From Rhodobiaceae bacterium UBA4490 (GTDB lineage Bacteria; Pseudomonadota; Alphaproteobacteria; Parvibaculales; Parvibaculaceae), in the NCBI GenBank assembly GCA_002389665.1, contig DGNO01000004.1:1-64000 (forward strand): a DNA stretch of 64,000 nucleotides, in the 5' to 3' direction. Position 1 is the stretch's first letter, and every line of letters starts with the position of its first letter. Under the pieces are notes generated by a model. The model saw only the letters and a program-made list of their open reading frames with translations, was not told where the DNA came from and did no database searches. Both the position numbers and the translations under genes were made by a program. Below are positions 1-9,484 of this stretch, piece by piece.

Positions 1-880
<880 letters not shown>

Positions 881-922
881 CTGATCCGACTGCTGCCCCG
901 GTGGAAATACCGAGGCCGACGC

Positions 923-972
923 AAAACACTCAAAATGTCTTTTGACCAAAAGGTCAAATGACAGGGTGTTTT
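923..972 (-). other. Nested hairpin in the rRNA leader, just upstream of 16S
   Basis: Three nested inverted repeats share one centre. The outer arms are AAAACAC (923-929) and GTGTTTT (966-972). The middle arms are TGTC (936-939) and GACA (960-963). The inner arms are TTTGACC and GGTCAAA with an AAAA loop (941-958). The structure lies about 45 bases before the mature 16S end. It could be a precursor-processing structure or a fold that guides early assembly; the function is inferred only from position. Confidence 0.6.
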
Positions 973-1012
973 AGAAACGTCAGACAGTCAGTGTCTTGTG
1001 CGTTCAAGCGTT

Positions 1013-1032
1013 TCTTCCGGTTGCCCGGAAGA
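1013..1032 (-). other. Stem-loop in the rRNA leader
   Basis: TCTTCCGG (1013-1020) and CCGGAAGA (1025-1032) form a perfect 8-bp stem with a 4-base loop. In the transcript it lies between the boxA-like site (1088-1099) and 16S. It may be part of the antitermination or processing region; no specific role can be assigned. Confidence 0.5.
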
Positions 1033-1087
1033 CGTTCCTGAACTCGCCAGGACCCGCCGTCCACGTTTCTCTTTCTCAAAACCACAA

Positions 1088-1099
1088 TGTCAAAGAGCA
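1088..1099 (-). promoter_or_regulatory. boxA-like antitermination site of the rRNA leader
   Basis: The minus strand reads TGCTCTTTGACA, one base from the E. coli rrn boxA core TGCTCTTTAACA. It lies about 205 bases after the predicted transcription start and about 210 before 16S. boxA is the RNA site for NusB-NusE in rRNA antitermination. The match and the position together make this a good candidate. Confidence 0.7.
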
Positions 1100-1310
1100 G
1101 GTGTGCTTTAAGCCGCAAGGCGTCCCAAAACACGTCGGCCTGTTTCCAGACCGAAGAAGCTGATTCACCTCATTAACTTAACGAGGCGGCCAGCCTTTGT
1201 ACGAAGCGTTGGATCTTCGATTTGGCCACAAAAACCGCTAAAACGCAAGACCTTGCGGAGTAGCTGTCTTTTCCACCGGGAAGTGGAGCGCCGTGGCCCG
1301 GTGAGCGCGG

Positions 1311-1339
1311 TTTATATGGGGACTCACCGAGGGTGTCAA
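1311..1339 (-). promoter_or_regulatory. rRNA operon promoter (sigma-70 type)
   Basis: On the minus strand a perfect -35 TTGACA (1339-1334) is followed by a 17-base spacer and the -10 TATAAA (1316-1311). This puts the start near 1304 and gives a leader of about 420 bases before 16S. Upstream, between 1340 and 1375, are two A-tracts on the transcribed-sense strand that resemble an UP element. This is the best-matching sigma-70 promoter seen in the window. Confidence 0.8.
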
Positions 1340-1856
1340 ACCTCTTTTTGAAGGATTTCTGAATTTTTTTGGCCGGACAAGTTAACCCATTGAAATATAA
1401 GAAAATATTCTCCGGAACGAGGCAAAAAAACTTCCACCCGCCCGCCTGCTGCCCCCGCGAAAACCGATTAAACCGGCTCCGAAATTGACTCAGTTTTCCG
1501 CCCGTGGCGGCACCTGCCGGGTAATTTTGGAGAAAATACCCGCCGATTCACGGTTTATTGGACCTTTTGTGACAAGCTCTGCTTACGCATTTGGAAAAAG
1601 CTTCGTATTTGGAAGGCTTTAGCGGACAGTCTTCCTGCTCAGTCGAACAAAAAGAGCTAACTTGCGGAAAACCGGGGGAAATATTGGCCTGAATAATGCG
1701 TGGCCAATTGACACTTGTTCCATAGCGGGTCATCGTTCTGATCACCGTTATGGGGATAGCGGAACCGGTCGCTGCTTGCCTCGCGCGGGCTTATCGCGTG
1801 AAGCAGCCTATTTCTTAGGCAAAGCAGTCAGGCCACCTGGGGAATTGGGGGTATCT
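1340..1856. other. Divergent intergenic region between the rRNA operon and the M23 peptidase gene
   Basis: This stretch separates two divergent transcription units. Its left part is AT-rich and probably holds the rRNA UP element. At 1683-1708 there is an inverted repeat ATTGGCC N12 GGCCAAT whose right arm abuts a TTGACA hexamer (1708-1713). No good -10 is seen for that hexamer. A TTG codon at 1662 opens an in-frame extension of the peptidase gene, but it has only a weak ribosome binding site. Confidence 0.4.
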
Positions 1857-3611
1857 TTGTTCGATTCGGGGACCCGCGTGGACGATTCATCGAGAAACGG
1901 CAATGCCGCGTATTGGCGGGCGGCAGAAGACACCGTCTGGCCGCAACACACACCTAAATGGCAGCGCTCCCTTAAAGAGCGCCTTCATACCTTCAAAGAA
2001 CGCCTTATGGCATCCGCCGGTTATCTGGCCGTGCCCGGCACAGCTTCTGCCGGCGAGCGCAGCCGCTATCTGAAGGCCGCCGCAGGCATGGCGGGGCTTT
2101 CTCTTGCACTGCTCGGGATCGGGCTCGGCGCGCTGATCGCTCCTTATGCGACGAGCCAGCCGGCCATTCTTGCTGCCGATGCGACACCGAAGCTGCTGGT
2201 CGAGGATCTGCGCCCGCAGGAAGAAGGCAGCAACCAGGTCGCCGCCTCTTCCGGCAACACATCCTCCGTTGCACCCCTCACGCTGAAGCTCGATGCGCCG
2301 GCACAAACCGCGCAGGCACAGTCCGAGGCATCAAGCGGCACAGAGACAAGCGAAACGCAGACGGCAAGCACTCAGATCACGGACGAACTTCTCGGCGCCG
2401 ATATGGCACCCGGCATGGCGGAGCCTGCAACGCCCGTAACACCGGAACGCATTACCCGCACCGTCGCGGTCGGCCGCGGCGACACACTGATGGGCGTGCT
2501 CGTCGACAAGGGCGCGGTGCGCGAAGATGCGCATATGGCGATCGCCGCCATGCGCTCTCATTACGATCCGCGCAAACTGCGCGCCGGTCAGGAACTGGAG
2601 CTGACCTTCGAGGAATGGCCGCGCGAGGCGGACACGACCGCAAATGCGGATGAAGAGGCACCCTCGAACACGCTGCTTTCCATGGCGATCAAGACGGATG
2701 TCGACCGCCAGGTTGCCGTACACCGCATGGCGGACGGCACTTATAAGGGCGAAGAAATAGTCACGGAGCTGAAGACCGGTTTCGTGCAGGCCAAAGCTAC
2801 GATCGATTCCAGCCTCTTCCTCGCCGCCAATGATGCGGGCATCCCCCCCGCCATCACGGTCGAGCTGATCCGGATGTATTCCTACGACATCGACTTTCAG
2901 CGCGAGATCCGCGTCGGCGACAGTTTCGAAGTGTTCTTCGCCCGCGACTATGACGAGAACGGCGTTGCGGTACGTGAAGGCCAGGTCCTTTATGCCGCCA
3001 TGACCGTCGGCGGCAAGAAGCGCCAGCTTTGGCGCTTCGATCCGGGCGACGGCAACTGGGACTATTTCGACCAGAACGGCCAGAGCATGAAGAAGTTCCT
3101 GATGAAGACGCCGATCGACGGCGCCCGCATCTCCTCGAATTTCGGCCGCCGCAAACACCCGATCCTGGGCTATACGAAACTTCATTCGGGTACGGACTTT
3201 GCCGCCCCGACGGGCACCCCCATCTATGCCGCCGGTGACGGCACGGTTGAGATGGCCCGCCGCTATGGCGGCTACGGCAACTATGTGCGGCTGCGTCACG
3301 CCAATGGCTACAAGACAGCCTATGCCCATATGAACGGCTATGCCCGCGGCATCAAGGAAGGCCGCCGCGTGAAACAGGGCCAGGTAATCGGCTATGTCGG
3401 CACCACAGGCCGCTCTACGGGCCCGCACCTTCACTACGAAGTCATGGTCAACGGCAAGAAGACCAACCCGCTCAAAATCCGCGTGCCGACCGGACGCAAG
3501 CTGGCGAAAGCCGAGCTGAAGAAATTCGCGGCCGTGCAGCAGGACATCGATCTGAAGATGGCCGCAGCGCCGGAACTGACGAAGGTCGCCAAAGCCGACA
3601 TTGCCGAATAG
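1857..3611 (+). CDS. M23-family peptidoglycan DD-endopeptidase, membrane-anchored (MepM/ShyA-like)
   Basis: Zinc metallopeptidase predicted to cut peptide cross-links in peptidoglycan. The C-terminal lysostaphin-type domain carries HSGTD (codons at 3183-3197) and HLH (codons at 3426-3434), the usual zinc ligands and catalytic histidine. Before it lie a membrane segment (about 2077-2145), an Ala/Thr/Ser-rich linker and a LysM/OapA-like domain containing RGDTLMGVL. The start is uncertain: there is no in-frame ATG before 2008. A TTG at 1857 follows a GGGGG tract and a GTG at 1878 follows GGGGA; the longest reading begins with a TTG at 1662. From 1857 the product is 584 residues. The gene is divergent from the rRNA operon and ends at a strong hairpin. 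Family assignment is firm; the exact substrate bond is inferred. Confidence 0.88.
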   Translation: MFDSGTRVDDSSRNGNAAYWRAAEDTVWPQHTPKWQRSLKERLHTFKERLMASAGYLAVPGTASAGERSRYLKAAAGMAGLSLALLGIGLGALIAPYATSQPAILAADATPKLLVEDLRPQEEGSNQVAASSGNTSSVAPLTLKLDAPAQTAQAQSEASSGTETSETQTASTQITDELLGADMAPGMAEPATPVTPERITRTVAVGRGDTLMGVLVDKGAVREDAHMAIAAMRSHYDPRKLRAGQELELTFEEWPREADTTANADEEAPSNTLLSMAIKTDVDRQVAVHRMADGTYKGEEIVTELKTGFVQAKATIDSSLFLAANDAGIPPAITVELIRMYSYDIDFQREIRVGDSFEVFFARDYDENGVAVREGQVLYAAMTVGGKKRQLWRFDPGDGNWDYFDQNGQSMKKFLMKTPIDGARISSNFGRRKHPILGYTKLHSGTDFAAPTGTPIYAAGDGTVEMARRYGGYGNYVRLRHANGYKTAYAHMNGYARGIKEGRRVKQGQVIGYVGTTGRSTGPHLHYEVMVNGKKTNPLKIRVPTGRKLAKAELKKFAAVQQDIDLKMAAAPELTKVAKADIAE

Positions 3612-3629
3612 AGCGCATAAGCAGACATG

Positions 3630-3660
3630 AAAAAGGCCGGAGATTTCTCCGGCCTTTTTT
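3630..3660. terminator. Bidirectional intrinsic terminator
   Basis: A perfect stem AAAAAGGCCGGAGA / TCTCCGGCCTTTTT is followed by a T run on the plus strand and, read the other way, on the minus strand too. It sits between the convergent peptidase and alpha/beta-hydrolase genes and can serve both. Confidence 0.85.
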
Positions 3661-3679
3661 GTTTGTTTAAGCGCCGTGC

Positions 3680-4534
3680 CTATTTCTCCAGAAAGGCCAG
3701 CATCGCAGCATTCACCTCATCCGGCTTTTCCAGCGGAATGAAATGCGTGCCGCCCGGCACGATGTGAAGCTCGCCGTCCGGCAGAAGCGCCGCCATCTTT
3801 TCCGTATGTTCCGGCTTGATGGAATCGAACTCTCCCGCCATGACGAGAATGGGCGTCTTTGCACCTCGCAGCTCCGCCTCCGTGATCAAGGGCTCCGTCT
3901 GCCACATGGTTATGATCTTCTCGAAGAAGACAGGCCAATGGGCAGGATCCGCGGCGAGGTGCTCATACATGCCGCGCGCCGCCGCAAAAGCTTCATGATC
4001 CGCCGTGAGTGAGGAAAAATCTCCCCCGGTACCGCTGACATCGTAATTCGCCCCGATCGCCACCACCTTGCCGACACGCTCCGGCGCATGGACCGCAAGC
4101 AAGAGGCCGATAATGCCGCCATCGCTCCATCCCACGACATCGGCTTGCGCGAGCCCCAGATGATCCATCAATGCCGTCACATCGCCAGCCATATCGGTGT
4201 AATGCAGCGCACCCTCAGGCTCACTGGAGCGCCCATGACCGCGGCTGTCGATCGCAATGACACGGTGCCCGGCGCTCAAGGCACGGATCTGATAATGCAT
4301 GCTTTCGATAAAGCCCGTCCCGCCATGCAGCACGATGACCGGTGGCCCCTCGCCATAGACCTCATAGTAAAGGTCGATGCCATTGACCGGCAGTTTCCCG
4401 GCGCTTTGCGGTGCGCCCGTCACCGCCTTCCAGGCATAGAACCCAGGAATGCCGCTCGCCGACTTGTTGACCCAGTACGCGCCTGCCGCCGCCAGAACCG
4501 CGAGGACGGCCAGCCCTGTCCATAACTTCTTCAT
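3680..4534 (-). CDS. Alpha/beta-fold hydrolase, membrane-anchored or exported
   Basis: A 284-residue alpha/beta hydrolase whose substrate cannot be predicted. Residues 1-22 form a lysine-started hydrophobic segment, either an uncleaved anchor or a signal peptide. The oxyanion motif LHGGTG is at 69-74. The nucleophile elbow GWSDGG gives Ser137, and Asp237 (GEFD) and His264 (GGTHF) complete a classical triad with normal spacing. The RGHGRS motif near 98-103 is typical of the epoxide hydrolase/haloperoxidase-like group. It lies downstream of clpB in the same direction, but a hairpin at 4619-4644 separates them, so it probably has its own transcript. Confidence 0.85.
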   Translation of the reverse strand: MKKLWTGLAVLAVLAAAGAYWVNKSASGIPGFYAWKAVTGAPQSAGKLPVNGIDLYYEVYGEGPPVIVLHGGTGFIESMHYQIRALSAGHRVIAIDSRGHGRSSEPEGALHYTDMAGDVTALMDHLGLAQADVVGWSDGGIIGLLLAVHAPERVGKVVAIGANYDVSGTGGDFSSLTADHEAFAAARGMYEHLAADPAHWPVFFEKIITMWQTEPLITEAELRGAKTPILVMAGEFDSIKPEHTEKMAALLPDGELHIVPGGTHFIPLEKPDEVNAAMLAFLEK

Positions 4535-4618
4535 GAAATCTCTCCCCTTCCGCGCCTCACTCTAAAGGTAAGAACAGGCAAAAGAACAGAAGGAAGAAGG
4601 GGGCGGACGGGACCAAAG

Positions 4619-4644
4619 AAAAGGCCGGGCACGGGCCCGGCCTT
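4619..4644 (-). terminator. Terminator-like hairpin after clpB
   Basis: AAGGCCGGGC and GCCCGGCCTT form a GC-rich stem with a loop of a few bases, starting about 20 bases after the clpB stop codon. On the minus strand it is followed by TTTTCTTT, consistent with an intrinsic terminator for clpB. Confidence 0.75.
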
Positions 4645-4665
4645 CTCGCTCATATTACTTGAGGC

Positions 4666-7272
4666 TTACTCCGCCGCCACCTGCTCGGCGGCCTTCTCAT
4701 TAAAGAGCAAGCCGCCCTCGCCCAGCGTCACCTTGACGGTTTCCCCGTCCTTGATGTCGCCTTGCAGCAAAAGCTCGGCCAGCGGGTCCTGCACATTGCG
4801 CTGAATGACCCGCTTCAAAGGCCGCGCGCCATAAACAGGATCATAGCCCTTCTCGGCCAGCCAATGACGCGCGTCGCTGTCGAGCTCCAGCGTGATGTGA
4901 CGGTCCGCCAGAAGCGCCAGCAGCCGGACAAGCTGAATATCGACAATGCCGTCCATCTGGCCGCGGTTCAGCCTATGGAAGAGCAGGATCTCGTCGAGCC
5001 GGTTCAGGAATTCGGGCCGGAAACGCGAGCGCACCACATCCATCACCTGCTCGCGCACCGCTTCGCTCTCCTCGCCTTCCTTCTGGCCGGCCAGGAATTC
5101 GGCCCCAAGGTTCGACGTCATGATGATGATGACATTCTTGAAGTCGACCGTGCGCCCCTGACCGTCCGTCAGGCGCCCGTCATCGAGCACCTGCAAGAGC
5201 ACGTTAAAGACATCCGGATGGGCTTTTTCGATCTCATCGAACAGCACGACCTGATAGGGCCGGCGGCGCACCGCTTCGGTCAGCGCCCCGCCTTCTTCAT
5301 AGCCCACATAGCCGGGCGGCGCGCCGATGAGCCGGGCGACCGAATGCTTTTCCATATATTCGGACATATCCAGCCGGCAGATCGCCTGATCGTCGTCAAA
5401 AAGGAACCCGGCAAGCGCCTTCGTCAGCTCCGTCTTTCCGACGCCCGTCGGCCCGAGGAAGAGGAAGGAGCCGATCGGCCGGTTGGGGTCCTGCAGGCCC
5501 GCGCGCGCGCGGCGCACGGCGCGGGAGACGGCGGCAACCGCTTCTTCCTGCCCGATGACCCTTGCGCGCAAGGTCGCTTCCATATGAAGCAGCTTTTCGC
5601 GCTCGCCTTCCAGCATCTTATCGACGGGAATGCCCGTCCAGCGGGAGACGACCTGCGCCACGTCTTCATCCGTGACGGCTTCATCCACCAGCGTATCGCG
5701 TTCTTCCTCGGCCTGCTCCAGCGCCTGCAATTGCTTTTCAAGCGCCGGGATGATGCCGTAGGAAAGCTCGCTCGCCCGCTCCAGATTGCCCTTGCGCTGG
5801 GCCTGCACAAGCTCGTTGCGCGCACCGTCAAGCTCTTCCTTGAGCTTCTGAGCATTGCCGAGACGCTGCTTCTCCGACTGCCAGGCGGCGGTGAGCGATG
5901 CCGATTTCGATTCGAGTTCGGCAAGTTCCTGCTCAATGCGCTCCAGACGCTCTTTCGAGGCGCTGTCGGTTTCTTTCTTCAGCGCTTCGCGTTCGATCTT
6001 GAGCTGAATGATCCGCCGGTCGAGCTCATCAAGCTCTTCGGGTTTGGAATCGACCTGCATGCGCAGCCGGCTCGCCGCCTCATCCACAAGGTCGATGGCC
6101 TTGTCGGGCAAAAAGCGGTCGGTGATATAGCGGTCCGACAAAGTCGCCGCCGAAACGATGGCGCTGTCGGTGATTCGCACCCCGTGATGGAGCTCGTACT
6201 TCTCTTTCAGCCCGCGCAGGATCGAAATCGTATCCTGCACCGTCGGCTCGGCAACGAAGACCGGCTGGAAGCGGCGGGCAAGCGCCGCATCCTTTTCCAC
6301 ATATTTGCGGTACTCGTTGAGCGTCGTCGCGCCCACGCAGTGAAGCTCGCCGCGCGCCAAAGCCGGCTTGAGCAGGTTCGAAGCATCCATCGCCCCGTCC
6401 GTCTTGCCTGCGCCCACCAGCGTATGCATTTCGTCGATGAAGAGAATGATCTGCCCATCCGCCGAGCTGACTTCGGAAAGCACCGCCTTCAGCCGCTCTT
6501 CGAACTCGCCTCGGTATTTCGCCCCAGCAATGAGCGAGCCCATATCGAGCGAAAGGAGCGATTTGTTGCGCAGGCTTTCCGGCACATCGCCATTGACGAT
6601 GCGTAGCGCCAGCCCTTCCACGATCGCCGTCTTACCGACGCCGGGTTCCCCGATCAGGACCGGGTTGTTTTTCGTGCGCCGTGAGAGCACCTGGATCGAG
6701 CGGCGGATTTCTTCGTCGCGCCCGATCACCGGGTCGAGCTTGCCGTTGCGCGCCTCTTCGGTCAGATCGCGCGCATATTTCTTCAAGGCGTCATAGCCTT
6801 CTTCCGCCGAGGCACTGTCGGCGGTGCGCCCTTTGCGGATTTCATTGATTGCGGCATTAAGATTTTGCGGATTGGCTCCGGCAGCAGAAAGCGCCTTTTG
6901 CGCGCCCGTCCCAGGTTCGATGGCGAGCGCCAGAAGCAGCCGCTCGACGGTGACGAAACTGTCGCCCGCCTTTTTCATGAGCTGTTCGGCTTGCTCGAAA
7001 ACCTTCGCCGTTTCAGGCGCAAGATAAAGCTGGCCGGCACCGCCTCCTTCAACCTTGGGAATGGCACCCAAGGCAGCTTCCACGGCATTTAGCGCCGCGG
7101 CAGGGTCGCCGCCTGCATTGCGGATGAGACCGGCCGCCAGGCCTTCTTCATCGTCCAGAATGACTTTGAGCAAATGTTCCGGCGTCAGGCGCTGGTGTCC
7201 CTCCCGCAGCGCCAAGCCTTGCGCGGATTGAATGAACCCGCGCGCACGATCCGTATATTTTTCCAGATCCAT
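4666..7272 (-). CDS. clpB: ATP-dependent disaggregase ClpB
   Basis: Cytoplasmic AAA+ chaperone that pulls polypeptides out of aggregates together with DnaK. At 868 residues it is full length. It has an N-terminal Clp repeat domain (1-150), NBD1 with Walker A GEPGVGKT (208-215), a coiled-coil middle domain rich in Glu, Lys and Arg (about 410-530) and NBD2 with a second Walker A GPTGVGKT (about 607-614). The C-terminal domain ends in a glutamate-rich tail. The middle domain separates ClpB from ClpA and ClpC. The gene follows the DUF4167 gene with a 229-base gap that holds a sigma-32-like site, so it is probably heat-inducible. Confidence 0.97.
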   Translation of the reverse strand: MDLEKYTDRARGFIQSAQGLALREGHQRLTPEHLLKVILDDEEGLAAGLIRNAGGDPAAALNAVEAALGAIPKVEGGGAGQLYLAPETAKVFEQAEQLMKKAGDSFVTVERLLLALAIEPGTGAQKALSAAGANPQNLNAAINEIRKGRTADSASAEEGYDALKKYARDLTEEARNGKLDPVIGRDEEIRRSIQVLSRRTKNNPVLIGEPGVGKTAIVEGLALRIVNGDVPESLRNKSLLSLDMGSLIAGAKYRGEFEERLKAVLSEVSSADGQIILFIDEMHTLVGAGKTDGAMDASNLLKPALARGELHCVGATTLNEYRKYVEKDAALARRFQPVFVAEPTVQDTISILRGLKEKYELHHGVRITDSAIVSAATLSDRYITDRFLPDKAIDLVDEAASRLRMQVDSKPEELDELDRRIIQLKIEREALKKETDSASKERLERIEQELAELESKSASLTAAWQSEKQRLGNAQKLKEELDGARNELVQAQRKGNLERASELSYGIIPALEKQLQALEQAEEERDTLVDEAVTDEDVAQVVSRWTGIPVDKMLEGEREKLLHMEATLRARVIGQEEAVAAVSRAVRRARAGLQDPNRPIGSFLFLGPTGVGKTELTKALAGFLFDDDQAICRLDMSEYMEKHSVARLIGAPPGYVGYEEGGALTEAVRRRPYQVVLFDEIEKAHPDVFNVLLQVLDDGRLTDGQGRTVDFKNVIIIMTSNLGAEFLAGQKEGEESEAVREQVMDVVRSRFRPEFLNRLDEILLFHRLNRGQMDGIVDIQLVRLLALLADRHITLELDSDARHWLAEKGYDPVYGARPLKRVIQRNVQDPLAELLLQGDIKDGETVKVTLGEGGLLFNEKAAEQVAAE

Positions 7273-7398
7273 GTCGGTCCTCTCATCAGCACATCAAGGT
7301 TACCCGATAAAATCAGCATAGCCCGAGATGTCTATTGTGGCTTTGATCTGCCGCATGCCGCAGCTTTTCTTAAAGCCAAGACAAGCAGCAGAAGATGA

Positions 7399-7420
7399 CG
7401 CGGCCCTTAAAGGCGCCGCG
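7399..7420 (-). terminator. GC-rich hairpin between the DUF4167 gene and clpB
   Basis: CGCGGC (7399-7404) and GCCGCG (7415-7420) pair across a short loop, with flanking GATGA/TCATC extending the symmetry imperfectly. It may terminate the DUF4167 transcript or lie at the 5' end of the clpB message. There is no strong T run after it on the minus strand, so the terminator label is tentative. Confidence 0.4.
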
Positions 7421-7428
7421 CTTCATCT

Positions 7429-7457
7429 ATATGGGTGTGCCCCATCTGCCACACAAG
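7429..7457 (-). promoter_or_regulatory. Candidate sigma-32 (heat-shock) promoter for clpB
   Basis: On the minus strand CTTGTG (7457-7452) is followed by a 15-base spacer and ACCCATAT (7436-7429). The family consensus is CTTGAA-N13-15-CCCCATNT, so the -10 element matches at seven of eight positions and the -35 is partial. The site would start a leader of about 150 bases before clpB, which is a standard RpoH target. Confidence 0.35.
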
Positions 7458-7501
7458 AAGAGTGGATATGAAAATCTGGCGGAAACGCGCTTTCAGAGTG
7501 C

Positions 7502-8170
7502 TTATTGAGCAGCTTCAGCAGGCGCGCTGTCGGAGCCGGCTTCCGGCGCCCCGTCATCGCCGCCTTCCGAGCCACCCTCGCTGCGCGGGGCGCGGCGGCG
7601 GCGGGTGGTGCGGCGCTTGGGCTGGGCCTCCTGCTCGCCTTCCCCTGCCCCCTCGCTGGACGCGGGAGCGGGTGCAGCGGATACCGCCTCGCCGGTGTCT
7701 TCCCCGTTGCCGTCGGACGCGGCACGGTCTTCCCCGCGCGGGCCCTGCCGGTTCTGATTGCGGCCCCGGTTCTGACCTTGGTTGCGGCCCCGGTTCTGGT
7801 TTTGGCCCTGATTCTGGCCATCGCCCTGCGAGGCGGTTTCACCCGCCTCGTCATAATCACCCTCTTCGCCATTATCCTGGCCGTCGCTGCGGCGGGCATC
7901 GCCGTTCTGACGCGCCTCATCGCCCGGCGCGCCCTGATGCTGCAGAATCAGGCGGTAATAATGCTCTGCATGCTGAAGATAATTCTCCGCACCCACCCGG
8001 TCGCCGGATGCCTGGGCATCGCGGGCCAGCGCCTGATACTTCTCGCAAATATGTTGAACGGTGCCACGGATTTTGACGTCAGGCCCATTGCTGTCCATGG
8101 TCCGGCCAAGCGGATTTTGCGGACGGCGGCCACGGCCGCGGGCTCTTTTGGGGTTTTGACCCTGCCTCAT
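7502..8170 (-). CDS. DUF4167-domain protein with RNA-binding-like low-complexity tail
   Basis: Small alphaproteobacterial protein of unknown function. The N-terminal part is the conserved DUF4167 region, from a basic RARGRGRR patch through a helical segment ending in HAEHYYRLILQH. The rest is disordered: a stretch built from Gln, Asn, Gly and Arg (QNQ and GRNQ repeats), then acidic and Ser/Ala-rich sequence with a second basic cluster (KRRTTRRRR). The start is set at the ATG at 8170 (222 residues), because the family begins with MRQ and the nine upstream codons do not look like it. The composition suggests nucleic-acid or ribosome binding, which is inference only. The prmC-DUF4167-clpB order is common in Alphaproteobacteria. 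Confidence 0.85.
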   Translation of the reverse strand: MRQGQNPKRARGRGRRPQNPLGRTMDSNGPDVKIRGTVQHICEKYQALARDAQASGDRVGAENYLQHAEHYYRLILQHQGAPGDEARQNGDARRSDGQDNGEEGDYDEAGETASQGDGQNQGQNQNRGRNQGQNRGRNQNRQGPRGEDRAASDGNGEDTGEAVSAAPAPASSEGAGEGEQEAQPKRRTTRRRRAPRSEGGSEGGDDGAPEAGSDSAPAEAAQ

Positions 8171-8605
8171 TGTTTTTCGACTCTCGTAACAGTCCAAAAA
8201 AATGGATTTATCAACCGGCTATGATGCCCATTCGATAATGTGATCGGCATAGTGCGCCGCTGAAGCGGACAGAAACAGATTCCTCATCCGCCGTGAAAAT
8301 TCGCTCACACGCTCATTACACAATTCCGCCAGTAAAATCTGCAAGGCGCGAACTGTTGAGGCAATGATGCGTAGAAGTTTGGCCAAGGCGCTCAATCACA
8401 GCGCCCGTTCCCGTTCTGCTTTGATTGCCTGAAATCAAGTCTGCCTGAAACCAAGCTTTGCCGCCCGTCGAATAGCTTTCTTCACACCATCAGGAGAGAA
8501 GAGTTCATGGGCGGGACGGCAACTCAAAGCGCCAACCCTCACTCGCAACCTAGCCGCTGGGCCCCGTCTTTCCAAGTCTTTTTTACGCGGCTTTTTATGC
8601 CCGTT
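8171..8605. other. Intergenic region between prmC and the DUF4167 gene
   Basis: This 435-base gap holds the presumed promoter of the DUF4167 gene, but no clear -35/-10 pair is seen. An imperfect direct repeat TGCCTGAAATCAAG (8426-8439) and TGCCTGAAACCAAG (8442-8455) overlaps a small inverted repeat TTGATT/AATCAA (8421-8438). A plus-strand ORF begins at 8507 after AGGAGAG, but most of it is antisense to prmC and it is not called as a gene. Confidence 0.4.
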
Positions 8606-9484
8606 TTATACTTTGCAGACCGCCAAAATGCGCGGCTTTCCGCCAAGGTCGCAGGCCGTTTCGATCACCCTCAAGCCTGCTTCGCGGGCCAGAGCAAAAA
8701 GCGCGTCTTCCTGACCTGCGCCAAACTCGAAAACGCCGATACCACCATCGCTCGCAAGCCCATCGAACTGAGCAAACAGAATGCGGTAGGGATCAAGCCC
8801 GTCCAAGCCGCCATCGAGCGCGGCGCGCGGATCATGCGCGCGCACTTCACGCTGCAGCCCTTCGATATCCGCACCCGGAATATAAGGCGGATTGCTTACC
8901 ACGAGGTGAAAGCCGCCGCGAAGCGCAGCGCCCCAATCGGCGCAGGCGAAGGCTGCGCGGCTTCCAATCCCTAATGCTGCCGCATTCTGCCGGGCCATGC
9001 CCAGCGCATTTTCCGAGCGGTCGGTGCCGAGCCCCCAAGCACTTTCAAGCTCATAGAGCAGCGCCAGAAGCAGGCAGCCGGAACCTGTGCCGAGATCGAG
9101 AACGCGGGGGCTTTCGTTTTGAGGCAAATTAAAATGACGGAGCGCCGTCTCCACCAATGTTTCACTGTCGGGGCGCGGGTCGAGGGTTGCCTCATTGAGA
9201 CCGAATGAAAGCCCCCAGAACTCCCGCCGCCCCAGGATGCGCGAGACGGGCTCACCCGTCAGCCGCCGTTGAAGATACGCCTCTACGGTCTCCCGCTCTT
9301 CAGCACTCAGCTTTTCTTCCGGTGCGGAGATCAAGGCAATATCTTCCACGCCAAGCGCGGCACATAGAAGAAGGCGCGCATCGAGCGCCGGATTCTCGAT
9401 ACCGCCCTGGGCAAGCCGCTCCACCATCTGCCGGCGCATCTCCTCCCGGCTCGGCAAAGCTCCGGCGAGCGGCGCCTCACTCAC
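8606..9484 (-). CDS. prmC: Peptide chain release factor N5-glutamine methyltransferase PrmC
   Basis: Methylates the glutamine of the GGQ motif in release factors RF1 and RF2, using S-adenosylmethionine. The 292-residue protein has an N-terminal helical domain, SAM motif I DLGTGSG (130-136) and the catalytic NPPY motif (198-201), whose Asn and Tyr hold the glutamine amide. Its start codon overlaps the prfA stop codon by four bases (ATGA), so translation of enzyme and substrate is coupled. Confidence 0.96.
   Translation of the reverse strand: MSEAPLAGALPSREEMRRQMVERLAQGGIENPALDARLLLCAALGVEDIALISAPEEKLSAEERETVEAYLQRRLTGEPVSRILGRREFWGLSFGLNEATLDPRPDSETLVETALRHFNLPQNESPRVLDLGTGSGCLLLALLYELESAWGLGTDRSENALGMARQNAAALGIGSRAAFACADWGAALRGGFHLVVSNPPYIPGADIEGLQREVRAHDPRAALDGGLDGLDPYRILFAQFDGLASDGGIGVFEFGAGQEDALFALAREAGLRVIETACDLGGKPRILAVCKV

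Noticed and set aside
1548..1745. 65-codon minus-strand ORF before the M23 gene
   Set aside because: It lies in the rRNA/peptidase promoter region and has no RBS or family resemblance.
8507..8974. Plus-strand ORF of 155 codons with AGGAGAG before its ATG
   Set aside because: Most of it is antisense to prmC and its composition is that of a shadow frame. Only the short 5' part is intergenic.
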